From positions 1,426,001 to 1,490,000 of the forward strand of contig NZ_CP101153.1 of NCBI RefSeq assembly GCF_024298825.1: a stretch of DNA of 64,000 nt. Direction: 5' to 3'. The translations under genes were made by a program, and so were the position numbers. The notes beneath the pieces were generated by a model, which did no database searches, had not been told where the DNA came from, and saw nothing but the letters and a program-made list of their open reading frames with translations. This document shows, piece by piece, positions 16,971 through 23,739 of the stretch. How positions within the stretch are numbered: the first letter of the stretch is position 1; every line of letters starts with the position of its first letter. The stretch comes from Haloglomus salinum (GTDB lineage: Archaea; Halobacteriota; Halobacteria; Halobacteriales; Haloarculaceae).

Positions 16971-17887
16971 CAGGCCACCGTCCGCGCCAGCGGTCGGACG
17001 GCGTCGGCCGGGGGCTCGTCGAACCGCTCGGGATGCAGCACCCACGCGAGGTACTCCAGCGTCTCGACGAGGCGCGGCCCGGGGCGGTTGACGAGGTGGT
17101 GGCCATCCATCGCGAACGCCCGCTCCTCGCGGACCGCGGCCAGGTCGCCGAACCCCTCGCGACCCGTGAGGTCGTCGAGGTTCTCGAACGTCTGGTCGAG
17201 TTCGAACCCGCAAGGTGCGGCGACCAGCACCTCGGGGTCGTACTCGCGGACCTCGGCCCACTCGCGGGGGCGGGACTCGGCTCCGTGCTCGGCCATGCCG
17301 TACTCGCCGCCGGCCCACTCGACCAGTTCGGGCATCCAGTGGCCGGCGACCATCACGGGGGCGAGCCAGTCCAGCACCGCGACGCGAGGGCGCTCGTCCG
17401 TCGGAACGTCGTCCGTCAGCGCCCGCACGTGCCCGACCCGCTCGCGCAGGTCGACCACGAGGTCCGCGGCCGCCGCCGGCCGGTCCAGCGCAGCCCCGAT
17501 ACGCTCGATGTCGTCGAACACGTCGTCCAGCGAGTGTGGGTCCGTCGTGACGACCTCGCAGTCCAGCCCCAGTTCGTCGACGGCCTCGCGCACGAGCACG
17601 CGGTCGACGGCACACACGTCACAGATACCCTGCGAGACGACCACGTCCGGGTCGAGCCGTTCCAGCGTCGCGAGGTCGAGGTCGTAGACACCGCCGGCTC
17701 GCTCGGCCTGCGCGACCTGCTCGTTGATGTCGGCGCTCGAGGCCTCGGGGTCGACGTGCGTCTCGACGACGCTGGGCAGGTCCGCGGCCTCGGGCGGGTG
17801 GTCGCACTCGTGGGAGACGCCCACCGGCTCGATGCCGAGGGCGTAGACGATCTCCGTCGCGGACGGGAGGAGCGAGACGACGCGCAT
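16970..17887 (-). CDS. Cobalamin/metal-chelate-binding protein, BtuF-like, without signal peptide
   Basis: The 305-residue protein belongs to the helical-backbone metal-receptor family of ABC substrate-binding proteins. It starts directly with the first strand (MRVVSLLPSATEIVYALG) followed by VGVSHECDHPPEA, and has the long interdomain helix around residues 130-160. Later blocks are VAVLDWLAPVMVAGHWMPELVE and LVAAPCGFELDQTFENL. No Tat or lipoprotein signal is visible, so it is probably cytoplasmic, as in the haloarchaeal 'cobalamin-binding protein' group. A role in corrinoid handling is a family guess. TGATG overlap couples it to the JAMM protease. Confidence 0.85.
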   Translation of the reverse strand: MRVVSLLPSATEIVYALGIEPVGVSHECDHPPEAADLPSVVETHVDPEASSADINEQVAQAERAGGVYDLDLATLERLDPDVVVSQGICDVCAVDRVLVREAVDELGLDCEVVTTDPHSLDDVFDDIERIGAALDRPAAAADLVVDLRERVGHVRALTDDVPTDERPRVAVLDWLAPVMVAGHWMPELVEWAGGEYGMAEHGAESRPREWAEVREYDPEVLVAAPCGFELDQTFENLDDLTGREGFGDLAAVREERAFAMDGHHLVNRPGPRLVETLEYLAWVLHPERFDEPPADAVRPLARTVA

Positions 17888-18023
17888 ACCTCGTATTGGC
17901 GCGGGACCGGCTAAAACGTGTGGCAGCGCGACACCGATGCCGACCGGGACCGTAGGACCCCGCCACGGTATCACTTCCCAGCCGGGCGTAGCACTGACCA
18001 CGGGGACACCACACGGCAGCCAC

Positions 18024-18545
18024 ATGGCCCCTGACGACAGCGAGCGGACAGCGAACGACCCTGCCACGGCGGTGCGGGAACTGACCACGGACGCGGAGTG
18101 GGACGCGGCGGTGCCGCTGCTGGGACAGCTCTGGAGCGACGCCGACCCGGCGTTCATCCGCTCGTGGCGCGGGGAGGACGACTATCGCCTGTTCGGGCTG
18201 TACGTCACCGACGGCGGCGTGGACGACGCAGACGGTACTGACGGCGCAAACGGCACGAACGGCGCGGACGGCGACCCTGACACGCTCGTCGGCGTCGTCG
18301 GGGTCTCCGTCCATCGCATCCTCCACCATCGGCGCCACGCCTGGGTCCACGACCTCGTGGTGGACGAGCCCCGGCGGTCGTCGGGGTTCGGCGCCGAACT
18401 GCTGGCGTTCGTCGAGCGCTGGGCCGACGAGCGGGACTGCGAGTACGTCGCACTCGCCAACCGTCTCGACAACGAGGACGCGCTGTCGTTCTACGAGGCC
18501 GAAGGGATGGAGCGATGGGGGTACGTGGTGGAGCGAGAGCTGTAG
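18024..18545 (+). CDS. GNAT family N-acetyltransferase
   Basis: This 173-residue protein has the GNAT core: the beta-4 strand LVGVVGVSVHRILHH, then HAWVHDLVVDEPRRSSGFGAELLAF, where motif A is R-x-x-G-x-G/A in a slightly changed form (RRSSGFGAELL), and the last motif ALANRLDNEDALSFYEAEGMERWG. It would transfer an acetyl group from acetyl-CoA to an unknown amine. An inserted run of Asp-Gly and Asn-Gly pairs (about residues 69-90) interrupts the domain between strands; it looks like a simple-sequence expansion and is unusual for the family. The gene stands alone. Confidence 0.85.
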   Translation: MAPDDSERTANDPATAVRELTTDAEWDAAVPLLGQLWSDADPAFIRSWRGEDDYRLFGLYVTDGGVDDADGTDGANGTNGADGDPDTLVGVVGVSVHRILHHRRHAWVHDLVVDEPRRSSGFGAELLAFVERWADERDCEYVALANRLDNEDALSFYEAEGMERWGYVVEREL

Positions 18546-18637
18546 AAGTATATCAAACCTTGCATAGTCAATACCACTGCTGAGGCCCCTGGCTCGTCTC
18601 GGACGACGCGGGGACTGAACGGGAGAATCCATCGTTA

Positions 18638-18766
18638 GCTACCAAGTTCCGTTTCGGCCCAGACACACACGTCGCTCCCGTCAGGGCCCCACCACCGCCG
18701 GGTCGTAGCCACCAGGTCGTGGCCACAGGCTCGACACCGGCGCTTATCTTTCCACCCGGCCAGTGG
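18638..18766 (-). pseudogene. Start-less zinc-ribbon fragment
   Basis: On the minus strand a 43-codon open frame ends with TAA at 18637-18635. Its C-terminal 35 residues read like a small zinc-ribbon protein: CRACGHDL, then a Trp-rich WWGPDG and DVCVWAETELGS. The frame is opened by a TGA just upstream and has no ATG, GTG or TTG before the first Cys pair; only CTG is available. It overlaps the promoter region of the Bat-type regulator gene. It may be a decayed gene, a very short gene with a rare start, or chance. Confidence 0.3.
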
Positions 18767-18771
18767 CGGGT

Positions 18772-19413
18772 ATGAGCCTCATCGCCGAGATATCGCTCAG
18801 CTCCCCACTCATGGAGGCGACCGCGGGGGCGGTCCCGGAGACGACCTTCCGGATGGAGGACCTCCAGCTGGTCGAGGACGGGCCCGCGAAGTACCTCTTC
18901 TGGGCCGAGGGGGGCGACCTCGGCCGGCTGGACGCCGCCCTGACCGTGGACCCGACCGTGGCCTCGTTCACCTGCCTGACGGCGCTGTCGGACCGCCGGC
19001 TCTACCGGGTGAGCTTCACCGGCGAGATGAAGACGCGGATGACCTACCTCGACGCCGCCGCCAACGACATCGTCTATCTGGAGATGCGCTCGACCCACCA
19101 GCGGACCCGCATCCGGGCGCGTGTGCCGACGCGCGCGGCGCTCCGCGAGTACGTCGAAACCTGTCAGGGGAAGGGTATCGACCTTCAGGTCGAGAGCCTC
19201 TACCGCACCGACGAGGGCGGGGCGTTCCCCCAGTACGGGCTGACCGAGCCACAGCGCGCGGCGCTCATCGCCGCGCACGAGGCCGGCTACTTCGACCCGG
19301 ACCGGGGCGCGACGCTGGCGGACATCGCCGCCGACCTCGGCATCTCCCGGCAGGCACTCGCCGGGCGGCTCCGGCGCGGCCACCGGCAGCTCATCGAGGC
19401 GACCCTGCGGTGA
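18772..19413 (+). CDS. Bat-type HTH_10 transcriptional regulator
   Basis: The 213-residue protein has the haloarchaeal 'bacterio-opsin activator' two-part layout. The N-terminal part (MSLIAEISLSSPLMEATAGAVPETTF to about residue 150) is the GAF/HTH-associated sensor-like domain found with these regulators. The C-terminal part is HTH_10, with YGLTEPQRAALIAAHEAGYFD and ATLADIAADLGISRQALAGRLRRGHRQL. Start is the ATG at 18772; a GTG 9 bases earlier adds only three residues. HTH_10 proteins are numerous in haloarchaea and control many genes. Its distance of about 3.4 kb from bop makes a link to the pump possible but unproven. No PAS or REC domain is present. Confidence 0.9.
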   Translation: MSLIAEISLSSPLMEATAGAVPETTFRMEDLQLVEDGPAKYLFWAEGGDLGRLDAALTVDPTVASFTCLTALSDRRLYRVSFTGEMKTRMTYLDAAANDIVYLEMRSTHQRTRIRARVPTRAALREYVETCQGKGIDLQVESLYRTDEGGAFPQYGLTEPQRAALIAAHEAGYFDPDRGATLADIAADLGISRQALAGRLRRGHRQLIEATLR

Positions 19414-19430
19414 GCCACCCGGTCGGCACG

Positions 19431-20945
19431 CTACGCCGGAAACGGCACGTCGAGCACCTGCTCCGCGGCGGGCGCCTCGACGGTGGCGGTGGTCCCACCG
19501 TCCGGCCACGCGACCGTGACCCGCGCCGGCGTCCGGTCGCCGAGGCCGAAGTGGGCGACCGGCTCGCCCTGCGAGAGGTAGCCGGAGCCGGCGTCGACGA
19601 CGCGATGCTGGGGTGGCCCAGCCCCGGTCACTAGCGTGACGCGCGCACCGCGGGCCGGAGCGCCGTGTCGGGTACGGGGCCGGACCCGGAGCCAGCCCGC
19701 GTCGTTCGCGTCCGGCACGCCGTAGACGGCCAGCGGTTCGCCGTCCGTGCCGCCGTGCGCGACGAGCAGTTCGAGCGCGCCGTCGCCGTCGAGGTCCGCC
19801 GCGACGGCGCCCGTCGTCGGGCGGTCGGGGTCGGCGGCCGGGCCGGGGTCGGCGGCCACCCACCCGGTCTCGCCGTCGGCCGCCGCCCGGTCCCCGACAC
19901 GCCGGAGGAGTCGGTTCGGCGCCCCGTGACAGCCCACGAACAGCTCCTGTCGGCCGTCGTTGTCGAGGTCCGCCGCCAGTATCGCCCGGACGGGCCCGGG
20001 CTCGGCGAACGCAGCCGGCGTGATGTCGACGGCGGCTCCGTCGCCCAGCCGCCACAGCCGGTTGTGGCCGTCGTCGTTGCCGAGCGCGAGCCCCAGCCCC
20101 CCACCGCAGTCGACCAGCGCGACGCCGCGGGCGTTGCCGTGCGTGTCCGAGACACCTATCTCGGGTGCGAAGTCCGTGAAGCCGCCGCCGTCGTTCCGCA
20201 GGAGCAGGTTCGGACCGCGCTCCATCCCGAGAAAGAGGTCCATCCGGACCCCCTCGTCTATCGCGGTCTCCACGGGTCGGACGGGACCGGCGAGCACCGA
20301 GCGGCCGCCGCCGAGGAAGTCGACGCCCAGGTCGCCGGCGCGGTCGGTCACGCGCCCGGTCGTAACGGTCTGGAGGCGCGCGGGGGAGGCGTCACCCGTG
20401 ACGAGGAAGGCGTAGGTTCCGTCGCCGGTCCGGTCGAGCGCCGCGACCGAGCGGCCGACCCGGAGGTTCCGGCCCCGTCGATTGCGGCCGTCGGCCAGCA
20501 GGTCGAGCCAGCCGTCGAGGCCGTCCGCGCCGTGCGGGTCGAGCAGGCGGTCGGGTTCGGGCGAGCCGAGGTCGCCCTGCGCGCCCGGTTCGACCACCTC
20601 GCGGGCGAACGGACCGGCGTTGTGGACGTACCACTCCTCCTCGCCGTCCGCGTCGACATCCGCGGCGGCGATACCGACCGCGTGTCCGCTCGGGTCGGCG
20701 ACCGCCTCGCCCTCACCGTACGGGTCGCCGCCGGTGGCCGTCGCGTCCCGGAGTTCGGCCACCACGTCGGCGAGTTCGGTGAGGGGGCTGCCGGCCGCGC
20801 CGGGTGCGGTGCCCCGGAACAGCCGGTTCGCTTCGCCGTAGCCCCCGACGAGGACGTACGGAGTGCCGTCGAACTCGGAGACGGCAACGCCGGTCGCGCG
20901 GATGGGTTCGCGGTCGGGCAGGATGGCAGCGCGGTCTGCGAGCAC
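19431..20945 (-). CDS. FG-GAP/VCBS repeat protein with C-terminal ASPIC/UnbV domain (CRTAC1-like)
   Basis: This 504-residue protein, starting at GTG 20945, is built from beta-propeller repeats with calcium-type Asp loops: ADVDADGEEEWYV, ADLDNDGRQELFVG, ADLDGDGALELLVA, and several degenerate copies. The last ~80 residues (WLRVRPRTRHGAPARGARVTLV, then YLSQGEPVAHFGLG and VTVAWPDGGT) match the ASPIC/UnbV domain, as in the CRTAC1 group. No classical signal peptide or transmembrane helix is visible, which is odd because most such proteins are extracellular. It may bind Ca2+ or surface ligands; no activity is known. Confidence 0.88.
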   Translation of the reverse strand: MLADRAAILPDREPIRATGVAVSEFDGTPYVLVGGYGEANRLFRGTAPGAAGSPLTELADVVAELRDATATGGDPYGEGEAVADPSGHAVGIAAADVDADGEEEWYVHNAGPFAREVVEPGAQGDLGSPEPDRLLDPHGADGLDGWLDLLADGRNRRGRNLRVGRSVAALDRTGDGTYAFLVTGDASPARLQTVTTGRVTDRAGDLGVDFLGGGRSVLAGPVRPVETAIDEGVRMDLFLGMERGPNLLLRNDGGGFTDFAPEIGVSDTHGNARGVALVDCGGGLGLALGNDDGHNRLWRLGDGAAVDITPAAFAEPGPVRAILAADLDNDGRQELFVGCHGAPNRLLRRVGDRAAADGETGWVAADPGPAADPDRPTTGAVAADLDGDGALELLVAHGGTDGEPLAVYGVPDANDAGWLRVRPRTRHGAPARGARVTLVTGAGPPQHRVVDAGSGYLSQGEPVAHFGLGDRTPARVTVAWPDGGTTATVEAPAAEQVLDVPFPA

Positions 20946-21043
20946 ACGCCAGCGTGGTCCGGGTCGGGCTTAGCCGTGGCGGGCGGGAGACCGCCAACAC
21001 ACCCCCACAAGAGCCATACCGCACGCAGGCGGACCGCGGGCCG

Positions 21044-21793
21044 ATGAGCGACGACACAGCCGGCGGCGCACTGGGGGGAATGACGGCGCTCGTGACGGGT
21101 GCCTCCTCGGGAATCGGTCGGGAGACGGTCCGAACCCTCGCGCGCGACGGCGCCGACGTGGTGCTCGCGGCCCGCCGCGAGGGACGCCTCCGCGAGGTGG
21201 CGGACGAGGTGGCCGACGCCCACGGCGTCACGGCCGAGGTGGTCCCGACGGACGTGACCGACCCCGAGCAGGTCGAGGCGCTGGTCGCGGCGGCCCGCGA
21301 GCGACTCGACGGCCTGGACGTCGTGGTCGCGAACGCCGGCGTCGCCGCGGGGTCGGCCATCGAGACGATGACCGACGACGAGTACCGCCGGATGATGGCG
21401 GTCAACACGGACGGCGTGTTCTACCTCACGCGCGCGGCGCTCCCGGCGCTCCGCGAGGCCGGCGGCCACCTGGTCTACGTCGGCTCGTTCGCCGGCAAGT
21501 ACCCGCGGCCGTACAACCCGGTGTACGCCGCGACGAAGTGGTGGGTCCGCGGCTTCGCGAAGTCGGTGTCGGCGCAGGTCGGCGACGACGGGGTCGGCGT
21601 GACGGTCGTGAATCCCGCCGCGGTTCGCACCGAGTTCGAGGTCGGCGACCAGACGATGGCCGAGCGCTACGAACCGGGGGAGGTGGTCGAGCCAGCGGAA
21701 GTGGCGGACGCGATCGCCTTCGCCGCGAAGCAGTCGCCCTCGATGGTCCACGAACTGGACCTGTACGAGCGGGACAAGCTGACCGGGTTCTAG
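21044..21793 (+). CDS. Short-chain dehydrogenase/reductase
   Basis: This 249-residue classical SDR has the NAD(P)-binding TALVTGASSGIGRETVRTLA (TGxxxGIG near residues 19-26), the ARRE region suggesting NADP preference, NAG in VVVANAGVA, and the catalytic Ser-Tyr-Lys as YVGSFAGKYPRPYNPVYAATK (Ser in GSF, Tyr and Lys in YAATK). The C-terminal region resembles the YdfG/serine-dehydrogenase-like SDRs, with a final YERDKLTGF. Substrate unknown; cytoplasmic. It stands divergent from the FG-GAP gene and is the last ordinary gene before the accessory patch that starts at about 21.8 kb. Confidence 0.92.
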   Translation: MSDDTAGGALGGMTALVTGASSGIGRETVRTLARDGADVVLAARREGRLREVADEVADAHGVTAEVVPTDVTDPEQVEALVAAARERLDGLDVVVANAGVAAGSAIETMTDDEYRRMMAVNTDGVFYLTRAALPALREAGGHLVYVGSFAGKYPRPYNPVYAATKWWVRGFAKSVSAQVGDDGVGVTVVNPAAVRTEFEVGDQTMAERYEPGEVVEPAEVADAIAFAAKQSPSMVHELDLYERDKLTGF

Positions 21794-21852
21794 GACGGTT
21801 TCTTGGGTTCTCTGGACTCTCGCGTCGACAGCGAACGCGACTACGACGAACG

Positions 21853-21884
21853 CGACAACAGAACCACCTACGAAGCCCTCGCGC
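21853..21884 (+). repeat. Left terminal inverted repeat
   Basis: Outer arm of the MITE-like element. It begins CGACAACAGAACC and ends with the core CTACGAAGCCCTCGCGC (21868-21884), the same core seen inverted at 22406-22422. Confidence 0.7.
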
Positions 21885-22300
21885 ACTCAGGGGCCCGCGG
21901 CTCGCTGCGCTCCTCGCTCCGGTCGCTTCGCTCCCTCCACTGCGGTGCTTGCGTCGCCGGGGACCCGCTGAGCGCGCTCGCCCTTCGATTCCACCAGGAC
22001 GTTGACCGTTCCACGGAGCGGCGGCCCTGCCCTTCCCCGGGTCGCGTGGGCCTCGCGTGCGCTCGGCCACGCGCTCCCGGCCCGTGGACTGGTCGGCCAG
22101 CCGGTTCCGGGACCAGGAAGCGCGCCGGTGCCACCCGCGTGTGAGACCGCGAGCGCAGCGAGCGAGTCGAACACTACCGGCGCCGGCGCGGGGAGGGGTG
22201 GGGGCACTCGCACTCCGCTGGAACCACCACGCGCCTCGCTCGACCCGAAACGGTCCCCTTGGCGGACTCGAAGCTGAGCCGAGCGAAGCGAGGCGAAGGT

Positions 22301-22320
22301 CGGCAGAGCTTGCTCTGCCG
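22301..22320. repeat. Perfect hairpin inside the element
   Basis: CGGCAGAGC-TT-GCTCTGCCG forms a 9-bp perfect stem with a 2-base loop, about 85 bases from the right inverted repeat. It could be a recognition or hairpin structure of the element, or a transcription attenuator. Confidence 0.6.
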
Positions 22321-22405
22321 GAAGGCGAGCGCTCTCGAACCCTCCCGGCCGACGCAAGCACGCGAGCGTAGCGAGCGCGCGCAACGAGGCCCGGGGTGGT
22401 CGAGA

Positions 22406-22437
22406 GCGCGAGGGCTTCGTAGCCGGTCCTGTTGTCG
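22406..22437 (-). repeat. Right terminal inverted repeat
   Basis: Reverse-complement partner of 21853-21884. It begins with GCGCGAGGGCTTCGTAG (22406-22422) and ends CCTGTTGTCG. AT-rich DNA starts immediately after it (22438 onward), leading into the HNH gene promoter. Confidence 0.7.
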
Positions 22438-22574
22438 ATAGATATATGATTTTGAAAATCGCCCACATATTCTATTTGTTTGAATTATTATCAACTAAAT
22501 TGGGTTACATTCCCATAATTTCCCGTCCGCACAAAGCTTCAAATACCAGTCCCGGCCGAAGACCCGACACGCCT

Positions 22575-23594
22575 ATGACCGGTGACGCCCGAACCGATTT
22601 CGTGACCCAGGGGGCCGACACATCGAGCGACGAACAAAGCTGGGAAGATCCCAGAGATGGCCGACCCTGGCAGGAAGAGAGCCGGCTCAGGCGACTCTAC
22701 ATCAAGGAAGGACTGAGTACGTACGATATCGCTGAAAGGCTCGGATGCAGTCGGCCGACGGTTTCGAACTGGCTGGAGCGGTTCGGGATAGAGCGAACAG
22801 GGCGACAGCCCGAGCCGTGTGTGCTCTCCGACGAATCACTTCTCCGAGGTCTGTACGTGGAACGAGGACTCTCTCTTTCTGATGTCGCACAGGAAGCCGG
22901 CTGCAGCATATGGAAGACCCGGGCCTGGCTTCGGCGGCACGGAATCGAAACCAGAACACCGGGGGAGCACAACCGTAACGAGCTACTAGAAGACGAGGGA
23001 TGGCTCCGCGAACAGTACGTGGAAAAAGAGCTATCAACCCCCACCATCGCCGAGAAGGCCGATTCGTCCGCCCGGACGGTCTCAGAGTGGCTTCGCAAGC
23101 ACGAAATCGATATCCCGCGGCATCTGTCGGAAGAAACGAGAGAGACGTTGGCGGACCCCAGCCGAATGACCCACCTCTACACCGATCGAGGTCTCACGGG
23201 GATGGAGATCGCGGAAGAACTGGATTGTTCAGCAACAGTCGTATACGAACACCTCCAGCAGCATGGCTTGACCAACTACGAGATGGTCGGCGACGATCAT
23301 CCTCGATGGAGGGGCGGAGAGTACGCCTACGGCGAAGGATGGAACGATGCGAAGCGTGAGGCCGTTCGGGACCGAGACGACAATCGCTGCTGTTTGTGCG
23401 GGATGACCCAGCGGGAACATCAAGACGAACGTGGTTCGAAGCTCCCCGTCCACCACGTCCGAAAGGCTCGAAACGTCGACGACCCGGAAAAGCGGAATGG
23501 GATGGGGAATCTAATCACGTTGTGTCACAGCTGCCACTCCATCGCCGAGAAGATGACACCAGAGCTACCGGAGGGGATAGATGACCGACGATGA
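22575..23594 (+). CDS. Protein with four HTH repeats and a C-terminal HNH endonuclease domain
   Basis: The 339-residue protein has four tandem helix-turn-helix units of about 50 residues, each with the pattern LY-x3-GLS-x2-DIAE-x2-GCS: about residues 38-73, 91-124, 142-177 and 198-232. They lead into an HNH nuclease domain: zinc pairs C272/C275 (RCCLCGMTQ) and C317/C320, with the HNH His-His at 293-294 (LPVHHVRKARN) and GNLITLCHSCHS. The HTH array would give sequence-specific DNA binding. GC content is clearly lower than in neighbouring genes. Its stop overlaps the helicase start by 14 bases. A freestanding homing-type endonuclease fits best; a phage-derived or defence nuclease is the main alternative. 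TATA-like TTCAAATACC lies at 22535-22545. Confidence 0.82.
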   Translation: MTGDARTDFVTQGADTSSDEQSWEDPRDGRPWQEESRLRRLYIKEGLSTYDIAERLGCSRPTVSNWLERFGIERTGRQPEPCVLSDESLLRGLYVERGLSLSDVAQEAGCSIWKTRAWLRRHGIETRTPGEHNRNELLEDEGWLREQYVEKELSTPTIAEKADSSARTVSEWLRKHEIDIPRHLSEETRETLADPSRMTHLYTDRGLTGMEIAEELDCSATVVYEHLQQHGLTNYEMVGDDHPRWRGGEYAYGEGWNDAKREAVRDRDDNRCCLCGMTQREHQDERGSKLPVHHVRKARNVDDPEKRNGMGNLITLCHSCHSIAEKMTPELPEGIDDRR

Positions 23595-23739
23595 CGATAA
23601 TCAATCGTGGGGGCCGATTTTTCCGTACGAATCCCCCTACAGGGAGCAACTAAACGGTATTGAAGAAACGATTGAAGTAGCACAAGATTCTGGCTACTCG
23701 GTCATCGAGGGGGCCTGCGGAACTGGAAAGACGCTGTTA
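23581..23739 (+). other. AT-rich 'recoded' 5' end of the helicase gene
   Basis: The first 53 codons contain ATT three times, plus GTA, GCA, CAA, CTA, TCT, ACT, GGA, AGG and TTA; nearly all are rare in the rest of this gene. The change back to C/G-ending codons comes just after the P-loop codons (GACGTGKTLL). The protein sequence stays intact and family-like across the junction. This marks a recombination or replacement boundary next to the HNH gene. Confidence 0.7.

Larger units (their letters stand above)
21853..22437. mobile_element. MITE-like element with 32-bp imperfect terminal inverted repeats
   Basis: The 781-base gap between the SDR and HNH genes contains a ~585-bp unit bounded by inverted repeats: 21853-21884 (CGACAACAG...CTACGAAGCCCTCGCGC) and the reverse complement at 22406-22437. 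By eye 29 of 32 positions match. The inside is GC-rich simple sequence with many 'GCGAGCGNAGCGAGC'-type motifs and a perfect 9-bp hairpin at 22301-22320 (CGGCAGAGC-TT-GCTCTGCCG). No transposase is encoded; frames through it give only Arg/Ser/Ala-rich nonsense. Related short repeats occur near 46985 and 50724-50830. This looks like a non-autonomous repeat, or a haloarchaeal intergenic repeat family. Confidence 0.6.

Noticed and set aside
18772-19413. The HTH_10 gene as the bop activator Bat
   Set aside because: It lacks the PAS/GAF sensor and receiver-like length of Bat, and HTH_10 proteins are many in haloarchaea. Distance and size do not support calling it bat.
21890-22400. Long open frames inside the MITE-like element
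   Set aside because: They are made of Arg, Ser, Ala and Pro repeats in both strands, arise from GC-rich simple sequence, and show no domain, codon bias or start signal.
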